From positions 132,923-196,922 of the forward strand of contig NZ_JANQBB010000009.1 in assembly GCF_024721975.1 (NCBI RefSeq): 64,000 nt of DNA, in the 5' to 3' direction. Below, one piece after another: positions 43,936 to 55,500 of the stretch. The notes beneath the pieces are model-generated. The model did not search any database. It saw only the letters and a list, made by a program, of their open reading frames with translations, and was not told the origin of the DNA. Each line of letters starts with the position of its first letter. Position 1 is the first letter of the stretch. This stretch comes from Paenibacillus endoradicis (GTDB lineage: Bacteria; Bacillota; Bacilli; Paenibacillales; Paenibacillaceae). The position numbers and the translations under genes are program-made.

Positions 43936-44961
43936 TTACTTATCTAAGCTCAACAGACGTAATATCATTACTGTAGCTTCCGCTCTTGTTGCATTATCGT
44001 TCGGTAAAAATTTATTGCCGCTGCTACCTTGCATAATTCCTTTATCAACTGCTAGTTCTACCCAACCTTTAGCCCAACTTGGTATGCTGTTGCTATCAAC
44101 GAATGTTAGTTTTTCACCGTCGGTAGCTTTCAAGTTCAAGCTACGAGCAACCATCACCGCAATTTCTGCTCTCGTTATTGGTTGGTCTCCTCTAAAGCTA
44201 TTATCTTGATAACCTTGGATAAATCCTGCTGTTACGACCTTTGCAACGTCAGATTTTGCCCAATTCGGGATTTTGCCTGCATCAATGAATTTAAGCTCGT
44301 CTTGTGCTTCTAGCTTCAACGATCTTGATAGCATTACTGCAAATTCGGTCCGTGTAATGGAACCGTTTGGCAAGAACTTCCCTCCTGGATATCCATTAAT
44401 TAAACCTTTGCTTGCTGCTTCAATAATCGATGCTTCAGCCCAATGACCTTTAATATCAGTAAATGAAACTGGATTCACAATCGTTTCTGAAATATTAAGA
44501 GATGTCGTTTCATTTACTACATAACTATTATCTTGAAGTTGACTGTTCACCACTTTCATAGCATTCCAGTTCACTACTGCTATACCGCTTTCCTTTGCTT
44601 TAAATGTTAATGTTCCAATCAGCACATCTCCATTTTCGCCAGCACTATTTCCAACCTTCGTATGAGCAATCGTAATTTCTTTATCCTTTTTAATTGGAGC
44701 TACGGAAAATCCTTTTAATTGCGATTTAGCTTCCGTTAATTCTAGCTTAGCAGGATCATAAGTGAATTTAGCTTCATAAGCATACATATCATTTAGTTTT
44801 TTTCCATTCATCGTCAACGTAACAATTTCTCCTGCTTTAAGTTCTAGCTTGTCAGACGTTAATTGAAACTGTGGAGTACTTGCTGCAAAGGCAGAACCTT
44901 GCATGATACTAACCGTACACATGATACTAATTAATAAAAACATAACTATTTTTCTCTTCAT
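43936..44961 (-). CDS. Cohesin-SLH cell-surface anchoring protein
   Basis: A 341-aa protein: signal peptide (1-27), one cohesin domain (about 31-158: FQLTSDKLELKAGEIVTLTM, YAYEAKFTYDPAKLEL, GDVLIGTLTFKAKESG), then three SLH domains (165-213, 222-275, 285-341; SITRTEFAVMLSRSL, PITRAEIAVMVARSL, NATRAEATVMILRLL). This is the layout of single-cohesin anchoring scaffoldins, which hold dockerin proteins on the wall. The three genes with C-terminal dockerins lie beside it. It has no promoter of its own visible and is probably read through from the beta-helix gene, past a hairpin at 45003-45023. Confidence 0.9.
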   Translation of the reverse strand: MKRKIVMFLLISIMCTVSIMQGSAFAASTPQFQLTSDKLELKAGEIVTLTMNGKKLNDMYAYEAKFTYDPAKLELTEAKSQLKGFSVAPIKKDKEITIAHTKVGNSAGENGDVLIGTLTFKAKESGIAVVNWNAMKVVNSQLQDNSYVVNETTSLNISETIVNPVSFTDIKGHWAEASIIEAASKGLINGYPGGKFLPNGSITRTEFAVMLSRSLKLEAQDELKFIDAGKIPNWAKSDVAKVVTAGFIQGYQDNSFRGDQPITRAEIAVMVARSLNLKATDGEKLTFVDSNSIPSWAKGWVELAVDKGIMQGSSGNKFLPNDNATRAEATVMILRLLSLDK

Positions 44962-45002
44962 ATGTGTCCACTCCTATTAGATATTGGGATTATCGTAAAA
45001 CA

Positions 45003-45023
45003 GGAGAAGAATAATTCTTCTCC
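45003..45023 (-). terminator. Intercistronic hairpin
   Basis: GGAGAAGAAT pairs with ATTCTTCTCC with essentially no loop; the minus strand follows with TGTTTTAC. Probably a partial terminator between the beta-helix gene and the anchor gene. Confidence 0.6.
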
Positions 45024-45048
45024 CATTTCACGATCCTATATTCGCTAT

Positions 45049-48000
45049 TTAGTTCAATAATATTGTTTGCGCAATGATAGCCAAATCTTCAATATCAATT
45101 TTGCCATCATAATTCACATCGAATTGTTGGATATTAATCCAATTTGCATCGGTATGATCTTTGCCATAATGTGCAGCTATCATTGCCAGATCTCCAACTG
45201 TTACTTTCTCATCGTTATTTAGGTCTCCTGGTACTCCAGTCTTTTTAGCAGTAACCTCTACACTTAGAGAGGACAATTCAGCTACGATGTCATCTCCTTG
45301 TGCATTACCAAGCTCAGCAAAAGTAATCGCAATGATACCCGTTTTAGTAACACTAAGTGGTTTTGCTTTGAACATCAGCCCTAAAATCTCGGCATCTGCT
45401 GAAATTTCGTTTCCTTCACCAAGACTTGCAATTACAAGACGAATTTCACCAGCTTTCTGTTCATCTGGTTGTAAAATCGTAATACGATCACCTACTAATG
45501 AAGATACTCCTGTAAACTCATATAGATTTGCATCATAATTTAAAGTGATTTCTTGGCTGTAGAAGCTTTGTCGTACATCGCTTAATCCGTATTTAACGGT
45601 AAATGTGCTTCCTTGCTCTACAGACTTCGAACCAGTCAATGTCGTTGATAAAGCTTTTGGCTTATCAATAGCGATTTTCAATGCATCCGTAGTTACCGTT
45701 GTTTTTTCACCATTTGCAGCATACTTAATGTTGTCAAAAGCAAATGTACGTCCATTCGCTTTATCCCAAACAAATGCAAGATTAATGCGATCAAAGCTCT
45801 TAATTGCTGTGGTCGTTTTCACAAGCTGATCATCAATATACATTTTTAAATCAGTACCTGATGTATAGTCCCATTTCAGTTCATGCCAACCTACTGTACG
45901 CACAATACCAGTATCTTCCCATGCGGTAGCAGAATTACTAGCTCTAACCGAGTAATTGTCTTTATTGCCGGTGCTTCCACCATCATAAAACACTCCCATA
46001 GCAACTAAAAGGTTGGTACGAAGATTGCCGACATGTGCAACAGCTCTTGTTGCTCCTGCTTTGGTGCCATCATCATAAAGCATCATTGTTACGATACCTT
46101 GTTGATTTGGAGCAAATGTTTTCTCAATCGCTGGTGGTTCATTATACAGTGCGCTGCTATTACCATGATACGAAACTTTATTAGTAACAACTGGGCCTGC
46201 TCCAGCTGTAGGCGGACTTTGCTCTGTTACGAACTCTCCCAAACCTTTTTCAAAGCTTTCAGAATAAACAAGATTTGTATACTCTTTGATTTCAGCAGAT
46301 ACATTAATTTCATTAACGGTTGAAAGATCACCATTAAAAGTGAGTTTCCCTGTCTCCTGATCGATAACTGCACCAGCATGATCCGCAATATATTGCGCTT
46401 TATAATAATCTGGGTTACTTATTTTGCTATCATCGTTCATTTGACCATCAATTCTCAATTGAACTGTATTTTTGCTGTCAGACAATAGTGCATCATCTGA
46501 AGCAATGATGTAGTTAGTGAATTTAGCAATAATGATCGTTGTCTCAAATACGCTAACTGCTCTATTTAGTGTAACACCTGCTGCATCAATTACTTCTGGC
46601 GCAGCAGCTTGATCGTCATGCACATCTTGAGCAACGCGTATAGCTTTTTGTAGTTCAGCTTTGGCTGCAACCGGATATTGTCCTGGCTTCGTACCTTCCA
46701 CTGCAGCATCGTACACTACCTGTGCCTCATCAATCAATTCTTGCAATACGCTGCGGTCTCCTGGCTGTGCAAAGTAACTTTGATATAATGTCGCAACTTC
46801 TGTTGCACTAAGCGCCGTATTGTATACATTCATCTCATCAAGTAAGCCTTTGTAAGCCAAATTACCTTTGCCATCAGCACCAATATTAATTGGAAGCGTA
46901 GTATCGATATTACCCGCATTGGCAATAGAAATTGTTTTTACTTGCTTATTATCGACGTAGAATACCGCATCTCCCGTACGATTATGAGAAATTGCGATAT
47001 GGTGCCATTCATTATCACCTACCTTAACAACTGTAGGTTTAAAATCAAGTCGATCCTTACTAGAACCTTTATAGTTCCAAATTAAGTTGCCTTGGTACAT
47101 ACCGATTATCCAACCTTGATTGGCACCACTTGCCCAGTCTTTATTAGAAATAATCGTCGTATCAGCTCCATTTTGTCCGTCTGATTTCATCCAAAATGAT
47201 ACTGTAAAGTTCTGATTCGCACCGAACTGAAGATTAGATGGTTTACCTGCACTAATATAAGATTGTCCTGATTCTGTTGGGTTTAGATTAATTGCTTTGC
47301 CCGCAATGCCAGGTCCTTTTACATAGCTAAGGTTGTTGAAAGAAGTAAGTGGAATATTATAAGGTGATTCATCTAGCACATTGTTCTCAAATTTCATCTT
47401 AAGAACATGACCAGCTGCAGGTGTCACTGAAGTAACTGCAATTGTCGCCTTCACAGTTGAATCCACAACGCTCTCTGCTGTAATAACTGCGTTACCTGCT
47501 GATACAGCAGTAACATAACCATTAGCATCAACAGCGGCAATTGCTGGATTGCTGCTTGACCATTTCACACCATTAAATGTAGCAGCAGTCGGCAAAACAT
47601 TCGCCTTAACAGTTGCTCCATACTTAGCTGCCGTAAATACAAGCTCACTTTGATCAAGCGTGATCGAAGCTGGCATTACTTCAGGATTAATATTAGTTGG
47701 TGCATCATTCGAATATTCATGGGCACCAATATCAACTTTATCCGTAAGTGGATTGTTGAAAAAGTCTTTAGTTGCAGCTGACCATACGCTTGGCGCTATA
47801 CCTGACATATCCAAGCCTGCATCAATCGCTGGAGATCCTGAAAGCAATTTATAACCGTTTAGTTTTTCTACATCAAATGATCCCAGACCAACGATATCTT
47901 TTGGTTCTTCACCCGCTCTTGCAAATTGAGGGCTAACGAACAGATTATCCTGCAATGAAAGATTTGTAAGATTTGCATCTTGATAACCATTACCCGGATA

Positions 48001-49374
48001 GAAAATATTATTTTTCACTTCACTACCAGCAGCAAATTGAGTTTGTCCAAATGTTGTATTTGCTTTGGAGTAGAAGATGTTATTGTACATTCGCAAATAT
48101 TTTCCTGGATCGCTAACTAGTTTGGTATTGATATGTGAATCTGTAAAGAATGTATTGTTGTGAATTACTGGAGCAGCTGACTTAGTTGTCGGCAAGTAAT
48201 GGAATATGTATCTACCATCTCCATCATTAACACTCACATTGTAACGAACTAATGAGTTTGTTGAACTGTGCATAAATAAAATGAAGCCACCGCGGTTACT
48301 ATGGCTATAGTTATATTGGTAAAGCGTTCCTTCGCTGAACATATCAATGTCGAATGCTTGACCATCGTTGTAGCCGAAAACGCCACCATACACTTCATTA
48401 TATTGTATCGTCATGTCCTTCACGCCGATTACCCATAATCCAGCGTAATTTACATTACCAACATTTTTGTTCGAATGACGCACAACTGTGTTGTATTCCA
48501 TTCGTCCGTTTGTTCCTACATTACTCATAACAAAGGCATCACCTTGTGTATCTTCAACATAGTTATTACTAAAGATAACGTTTTCAAATCTTCTTGGAAA
48601 GTTTGCATCGATGTCGCCTTCTTTATATAATCCAGCGTTTCTAATCCCTTCAATATCTACGCGCTTCACAATATTACTGTCAATGAGCACGTCAGTAATG
48701 TTACCAAGGATTAGAATACCACCACTTCCAACTTTCCAACCTGTGGGATTTCCATCTACATCGTGAACATAGTTGTTCGTGATTACAATACCACGGTGTT
48801 GATTAGCTTCCCATTGCGTCGTATTCGTTGACGTTGTTCTAATATTAATGCCTGCTCGTTGAGAAACAACGTTAGGATTTTTATTTGTAAGTTCGAAATT
48901 ATGGAATTGCAAGTAACTCCCATCTACCACATCAATTACAGCAGATAACGTTTTGTCTTTTATAGAAGTATAGTTTTTAACAATGGCTGACTCTTCTGTC
49001 GTTGTTGTCCCATTTCCGTTGATGATCGGTCTTACATTTACATCAATGCTTCCATATTTATCAAATACGATTGGAGCATCTTTTGTACCCGATGTATTTC
49101 TTAGTTTAATCGAACCATTCCACACATCCCCAGCTTTGAATAAAACTTTATCGCCAGCTTGAAACTTTTGACTGTTAACCTTATCCAGCGACTGCCAAGG
49201 ACTTGACTCTGATGTGCCGTTATTGTTGTCGTTCCCTTCGGAAGAGCTAATATAATAGGTTGTGCCTGAAGCTGCGTGTGCCACACTTGGGGATAACGCT
49301 GGAGCAAGTAGTGTAAGCATCAATGCAAATACAATAAATAAGCGGGTCATTTTATTTACCTGACTTTTTCCCAT
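45049..49374 (-). CDS. Secreted parallel beta-helix enzyme with LamG, FIVAR, cohesin and dockerin
   Basis: The start is ATG 49374 (MGKSQVNKMTRL) with GGAGG 8 nt upstream; the product is 1441 aa. Order: signal peptide (1-35), right-handed beta-helix (36-560, with DGQAFDIDMF and YQYNYSHSNRGGF), Big2 Ig domain (567-650), LamG (656-866), FIVAR (872-945), a second concanavalin-like domain (1035-1220), cohesin (about 1245-1378), and dockerin (1381-1441: GDLNNDEKVTVGDLAMIAAH; DVNYDGKIDIEDLAIIAQ). The beta-helix is a paralogue of that in 58896-62606 and is probably a polysaccharide lyase or hydrolase, family undetermined. Carrying both cohesin and dockerin makes chain assembly possible. Confidence 0.87.
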   Translation of the reverse strand: MGKSQVNKMTRLFIVFALMLTLLAPALSPSVAHAASGTTYYISSSEGNDNNNGTSESSPWQSLDKVNSQKFQAGDKVLFKAGDVWNGSIKLRNTSGTKDAPIVFDKYGSIDVNVRPIINGNGTTTTEESAIVKNYTSIKDKTLSAVIDVVDGSYLQFHNFELTNKNPNVVSQRAGINIRTTSTNTTQWEANQHRGIVITNNYVHDVDGNPTGWKVGSGGILILGNITDVLIDSNIVKRVDIEGIRNAGLYKEGDIDANFPRRFENVIFSNNYVEDTQGDAFVMSNVGTNGRMEYNTVVRHSNKNVGNVNYAGLWVIGVKDMTIQYNEVYGGVFGYNDGQAFDIDMFSEGTLYQYNYSHSNRGGFILFMHSSTNSLVRYNVSVNDGDGRYIFHYLPTTKSAAPVIHNNTFFTDSHINTKLVSDPGKYLRMYNNIFYSKANTTFGQTQFAAGSEVKNNIFYPGNGYQDANLTNLSLQDNLFVSPQFARAGEEPKDIVGLGSFDVEKLNGYKLLSGSPAIDAGLDMSGIAPSVWSAATKDFFNNPLTDKVDIGAHEYSNDAPTNINPEVMPASITLDQSELVFTAAKYGATVKANVLPTAATFNGVKWSSSNPAIAAVDANGYVTAVSAGNAVITAESVVDSTVKATIAVTSVTPAAGHVLKMKFENNVLDESPYNIPLTSFNNLSYVKGPGIAGKAINLNPTESGQSYISAGKPSNLQFGANQNFTVSFWMKSDGQNGADTTIISNKDWASGANQGWIIGMYQGNLIWNYKGSSKDRLDFKPTVVKVGDNEWHHIAISHNRTGDAVFYVDNKQVKTISIANAGNIDTTLPINIGADGKGNLAYKGLLDEMNVYNTALSATEVATLYQSYFAQPGDRSVLQELIDEAQVVYDAAVEGTKPGQYPVAAKAELQKAIRVAQDVHDDQAAAPEVIDAAGVTLNRAVSVFETTIIIAKFTNYIIASDDALLSDSKNTVQLRIDGQMNDDSKISNPDYYKAQYIADHAGAVIDQETGKLTFNGDLSTVNEINVSAEIKEYTNLVYSESFEKGLGEFVTEQSPPTAGAGPVVTNKVSYHGNSSALYNEPPAIEKTFAPNQQGIVTMMLYDDGTKAGATRAVAHVGNLRTNLLVAMGVFYDGGSTGNKDNYSVRASNSATAWEDTGIVRTVGWHELKWDYTSGTDLKMYIDDQLVKTTTAIKSFDRINLAFVWDKANGRTFAFDNIKYAANGEKTTVTTDALKIAIDKPKALSTTLTGSKSVEQGSTFTVKYGLSDVRQSFYSQEITLNYDANLYEFTGVSSLVGDRITILQPDEQKAGEIRLVIASLGEGNEISADAEILGLMFKAKPLSVTKTGIIAITFAELGNAQGDDIVAELSSLSVEVTAKKTGVPGDLNNDEKVTVGDLAMIAAHYGKDHTDANWINIQQFDVNYDGKIDIEDLAIIAQTILLN
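46540..47409. repeat. Duplicated LamG-FIVAR module, copy A
   Basis: It encodes residues 656-945 of the beta-helix protein. The protein sequence is closely similar to the module at 50444-51286 (shared runs such as SNKDWASGANQGW and WHHIAISH). The copies share order and spacing, so one was duplicated or transferred between the genes. Confidence 0.8.
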
Positions 49375-49426
49375 TTCATATTCCTCCATACTCATATTTT
49401 GTGTAAATGATTACTAGCCAATATCT

Positions 49427-49493
49427 ATTGTAGTCTGTCACTTGCCGTTGCTATAATAGACTATTTTTACTATAGTAAGACTATTTTTACTAT
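49427..49493 (-). promoter_or_regulatory. Promoter with direct repeats upstream of the beta-helix gene
   Basis: On the minus strand TATAGC (plus 49450-49455), 17-bp spacer, TACAAT (plus 49427-49432). Upstream lie two exact copies of a 16-mer, AGACTATTTTTACTAT, at 49458-49473 and 49478-49493, period 20 bp. TATAATAGACTATTTTTACT (49452-49471) is a degenerate version of the cluster element at the same distance from the -10. Activator control is inferred. Confidence 0.55.
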
Positions 49494-49550
49494 TTTGTAT
49501 CCGTTTTCATTTTTATTCCTAATTTCTAGACTATTCCTTCATTAACAACA

Positions 49551-49584
49551 AGGGAGGAAAGCTTCAAGCGAAGCTTTCCTCCCT
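49551..49584. terminator. Terminator of the PL8 gene
   Basis: AGGGAGGAAAGCTT pairs perfectly with AAGCTTTCCTCCCT around 6 nt. The minus strand follows with TTGTTGTT. Confidence 0.8.
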
Positions 49585-49591
49585 GTTATCC

Positions 49592-52500
49592 TCATTCAAA
49601 AATCAATTTGGCCATCAACGCAAGATCTTCAATATCAACCTTGCCATCACCTGTAACATCTGCAAACTTCGCTTCATTCCAGTTCGCATCTCCAACTTTT
49701 TTACCATAATATTTAGCGATAAGTGCTAAATCTCCAATCGTCACTTGACCGTTGTCGTTCACATCTCCCGGAATACCCACTTTGATCGAAGTGATAAAGG
49801 TTTGCAATGCTTCATTTAATGCAGCGATCGCTTCCTCAATTTGCTCATTCGTTGCATTTGCATTTTCAGCTACTACTTTAGCTACATCAATTGCCTCTTG
49901 CAGCTTCGCTTTCGCCCCATGTGGATATTGACCAGTACTTGTACCTTCAATAGCTTCATCATGCTTGTTTTGAGCATTAACAATTAATGCATCTAGTGCT
50001 ACCATTTCAACGTTAGTAATGATCACGTTATGAATAACAGTATCCAGCTTTATTTCGATGCCATCGGCACCTGAAATAGTAGCTTGTGATAATGTAATTG
50101 ATGTTACTCCACTTGCTGATTTAGCTTTAAATTGTAGCTTCAGTAACACTGCATCGTCTTTCACTACATTATCTTCACCCAAGCTTACTGCGAGAATATG
50201 TACTTTTCCTGATGTTAGCGTCTCGCTATAAATTTGGATGCCTTCCCTCACTGATTCTACAGATAATAGTTCTACTTGCTCCTCATCATAAGTGAACGTT
50301 AATTGTTGTCCATAAATACCGTTATCCATGTCAATATTACCTAATTGGTAAGTGACATCAAACGTCATATCGGACTGAATACTACTTACACCTGACAATT
50401 CGGCATAAGGACCTACAATCGGTTTAACGATGACTGAATTGCGGAAATCCTGAAGTGCTCTCGTTAATACGTTTTGTACCGCACTCACTTCTTCTACAAT
50501 CGCTTCATTATCGTTCATTACAATTTGTGCCCATTCGTAAACATCATTTAACACTTTTTTTGACCCGACTGGATAATGGCCCGCTTCAGTACCTTCCACC
50601 GCTGCATCGTAGATCGCTTTCGTCATGTTCATCAGTTGTTGCAATGTTGAGCGATCAACTTCTTCTGCAAAATGACTTTCATACAGCGCTGAGATTTCTA
50701 CACTACTTAGCGCTGAGCTATAAATTTGAATATCATCGAGTAAGCCTTTGTAACGATATGCGCCTTTGCCATCTGCTCCGATATTAAGCGCTAGCGTCGT
50801 ATCGATGTTGCCAGCCCCTGTGATCGAAATCGTTTTGATCACTTTATTATCAACATAGATCACCGCATTGCCTGTTCGATCATGTGATATGGCAATATGG
50901 TGCCATTTATCATCTCCAACCGTTGCAACCGTTGGTTTTAAATCTACGCGAGCTGAATTTGATCCTTTGAAGTTCCATGTAAGATTTCCTTTATCCATCC
51001 CGATTACCCAGCCTTGATTAGCGCCGCTTGCCCAGTCTTTATTTGAAATAAAGGTTGTATCTGCTGACCCTTGGTTACCCGACTTCATCCAGAACGCAAC
51101 AGTAAAATTTTGATCTGCTCCAAGTTTTAACTTGTTTGCATCAAGCGTAATATAACCGTTGTTTAAATCTATAGCTTGACCTTTAGTTTCACCATTTACG
51201 TACTGTACTGTACCTGTTGCACTACCATTATTTTGCTTAGAAGAGCTATCCGTTAAGCTGCCATCAAGTTTCAAATCTAATATTCGAAGCAATGATACTT
51301 TGGGTAAAGGTGTAGCAGATAACTCATTGGAAAGCGCACTTTCTCCCAGTGAATTATAAGCCACTACTACAAAGTAATACTCTTTACCAATCATCAACCC
51401 TTTAATCGCATACTCATTCATTACGCCGATAGAGGTAATATCGATTGAATCTGAGTAATTACCAGCTTCTGTTCCGTATTTCACTTTATAGCCAGTTGCT
51501 CCATTTGTTGCTCCCCATTTCAGAACAATTTGTGAAGCTTTATTTTCTGCGCTAATTAAGACTGGTGCTTCAGCAGGCTCTGGATCTTCAAGATTAAATT
51601 GAGCTGTAAAAGTTTCGCCAAATGCCGCTGCTGTATTGACAGTCATTTGAATTGTTGGACTAAGCTGTGTAACTGTAATCGCTGGATCTAGTGAGATGAC
51701 ACCTGTTGCGCTACGATTCACTTCAATCTGAATCGTTCCTTTGTTTGCTTTCGTTGGATCAGAAACACCGATTCGAATTTGTCCATCCTGCTCGATTGTC
51801 GTGACGGATGCTTTCTTATTACTAGTAATAAATGGATGTCCATCCACATTGACACTCTTAACGGCATCATTCCAGAAATTCACACCGACTGCCTGCAATG
51901 AAGTATCCATTGCAGCATGCGCTTCCGCGGTGTTTTCAATAATTTTAATCGTCGGTTTAGCAGCATAGCTTGCAGTTGCCGCCGCATCTTTATTCGGTAG
52001 AATGACGTAAGAGTAATTAGCATTCGTTGGTGTTTTTCCATGATCGAATGCCAAGCTCAAATAGTTTTCTGTTACTGGTGTTGTTGAATTATTTTTATTA
52101 ACCTGCTTCCAATCAGCTGTTCTTGCTTCTCTTAGCCCGCTGATCGTTGCATTCTCAGGGAAGTAATAACCGATATCCGATCCTTCAACTGTACCGGCAA
52201 GATGAGCCCATTGAACATTGCTCATTTTCTCTGCCCAACCTAGGGAACTCGGTTTTTCGCTTCCATTAACTGTTAACTTGTTGTTACCACTTTCATTTAG
52301 CTTCCGATTTTCTACTATCGTTTCCACCAAATTTGCATTTGTATTCTTAATGTTAGAACCAAGTGCTACAATTTGATCGCCAAACATAAACCAAGATTTT
52401 TTACCTTCAAGTGGACTTCCTGTGTTCTGAGAAAGTGAAAATTGCATGCCGACGGAGCCATGTAGATTATCAATCGAAGATCCGCCTACCCAAGTATTCG

Positions 52501-55500
52501 GATTCGGGTAGCTCTTCCAATCTGTCGGTGTTCCACTTCCAGAACCATCTGTAGTTATACCTGGCAAACGGTACATATTTACTGTTCCCCAATAATTATC
52601 GCTAAATTGTTCTAAGTCTTTGTTATACAATGTAGTCATACCAACGCCTGTAAACCAGCCTTTATGGTTTTCACCGTTGCCATATTCAAAAGCAGCAATT
52701 CGTGGAGAGAACATACTAATACCGAAACCGAACTCGTCACGCAAATGGACTGCGCGATCCATTCCAGCATATTGATAATGGCCAACTAACTCACCGCGCG
52801 GAACGATTGAATCATCGTTTAACAGCTTTTTGATCAACACCATTTCTGACATACTTGCCCCAACATAATAATTGTCAAACGTTGTATCAGAAATAATCCA
52901 TTCTTTAATCATTTGCTTCATTTTCAGTGCTTGCTCAGCTGGAGCTCCTTCTGCTAATTGAAGCAGGTTTAATATAATAATTCTACCAATCGTATGGTCA
53001 TTAGAAGTTTCACGAGAAATACCACGTCCGCGCAAATTATCCATAATCGCGCCTTTATAAATAACCGGTTCAAAACCTTCCTCTACCCAACGATATACAT
53101 TATCAGCATTCGGATCGATGATGTCCCATTCAGAGTCTTTTAATAGATAGAAGAGATCTGCAACTCTTCCAATAAGATCTTCTCCGTATCCACCAGTGTA
53201 GGCAATATATGTATGCTGAATAAATGATCCATCTTCATAGAAACCATCACCGCTATTTACATATAAGTATGCAGGTGCCATAGAATCGCGACCTTGGATC
53301 ATTTTTTCACTTGATTTCCCAATCACACCACGTAACGTAACGATAAATGACTTATTCATTAGATTACCCGCTGTTTCTGTCACTCCGCTCACCGTACGTT
53401 TACTAGGGTTTGGCACGAATCTATCAACTGCACGAATATATTTACTAATCAAAGCAGGTGATAACTCATCGTACATTAATACGATCGTGTCATTCACAAG
53501 GCGAGGTGTTCCAATTTCCCAATCCCACCAATTGTCATACTCACTTTTAGCTTCGTTATAACGATTCGTGTAAGTCCACTCCAAACCTTCAATAATATCT
53601 TCACGTAGCATATCATTATGATATAAAGGCGATCCTATCGTTGCATAAGCAAGTGCCATCTGCTTCAAACGGATATAGTGTGAAGACACCTGTGTAGATA
53701 TTGTTGTGCTCGGCAAATCATTCCATAAATATGTTCGATTCGCTGTTTTATTCATCGTATCCCAATACCCCGTTAAGCTAGAGTTACTTACTTCTTCACT
53801 CATTGCTTTGATGTTAGCTGAGATATCTGGATCAAGTGGATTAAATCCATCTCCGCCCGTTAGCTTAACAAATTGTTTCATGCGAATGACATCAAACTCA
53901 TCCTTCACTTCTTCATCAGGTTTATCCCCATTTATTAAATTCGGCATCGTTTCATAACCAGTTCCATTCGCGATCATCGCTTGCTCTAATGCCAGCTTAC
54001 CTGATTTCGGAGTTTTGAACACTGCAATTGGAGAAACAGATACAAATCCTTGCTCACTTGTCAAAATGGTACGAAGCTTTCCATCCTTCATTTCTTTGAA
54101 TAACACTTGAACATCACTTTGACTTGGCTCAATGTTGACATCATTAACCGTCATTCCGTTAATGAGCAACTCAATCGCTTTTGCTCCGACTGGAAGCTGG
54201 CTGCCTGCCAGTACGTATTTCTGTGAACTGCCATCTAACTCACTGTTAAGCGTAAGATTAGCATTGTTTTTGTTATTCATCTCTGTTTGCTTCAAAAACA
54301 TTCCCTCTGGCACTACAGAATTGCGTAAGCCTAAATCAGACTTACCAAGTGCACTCAGTGCAATACCATAAATATCATATGTGTTACCGCCATGTAGCAG
54401 CTTTTCAGAATATTGTTCCGTAGCTACTGTACGACCGTTTGCTATAATAAATGAAGTTGTTGATGATGGGTTATCATAACCATGATTCGTCCAGTTTTGA
54501 ATTGAACCATCCGGCTGAACTTTACCTCCACCATGATCCGCACTTATTAGAATAAGTGTGTCTTCCAACAATCCTTCGGCTTGAATCGCTTCAATCAACT
54601 GTTTAACTCTTCCATCCGTCGTATTGAAGTTATCATAGAACTTTTTCGAACCAAACCCTGAGCTGTGTAACGCTGCATCAATCTCATCAAATGTTACTTG
54701 AATAAAATCAGTATCTTTTAATTTGCCGGATCTAATATAATCAAGTGTATTGTTAAGTGTATTGATATCCTCTCCATTTGCACCACGTACTAGCTCAGCG
54801 CCTACAGATTGTTCAACATGTCCGTAAATCGCGTCGAACCAAACGGAAAACAAAGCAGAACGACGCTGTGGAGATTCATCGCTAAGCGTTCTGTATATCG
54901 TCCCTAGTGGATGACCGTCCATAAACATTGAGCTACTGCTGTATTGATTAGTAGCCGTATTCCAGTTATCTACTTCATGCTCTGCAAATGGAACACCTGT
55001 TAGCATGGATACCCAGTTTGGCGTTGAAGAAGAAGGCATCGTTGCCCTTACATCATAGCTAGCTGCTCCGCCTTCAGCGAGGCTGCGTAGGAAAGGGATT
55101 TTTAATAAGTTTCCTGCATCCGTGGATGGTTTAGTCGGATCCGTCCAATAGGGATTATCATAACCTTTAATGATATTACCCGAACCGTCTAGCCCGATTA
55201 ATAATACCCGCTTATAAGGCGTAATTTTCGACATTTCTGCCAACGGTAATAATTGATCGACTTCTTGATGTTGTGCTAGACCAAGTGCAATATCTCCAAT
55301 TGTAATTAATCCATCTTTATTTAAGTCATTTTGATCTTTTCCATGGATCGTAATATCTACTTTACCTAATCGAAAATCTACAGAGTTTTCAGTGTTCATG
55401 CCTGTATTGGCATTACTAAACTGCGCTTCGGCTATACTAATACTGCTCGTGCCTGAATCAACTTTGGTTACAAAATCAAGAATAGCAATCCGTGATTCCC

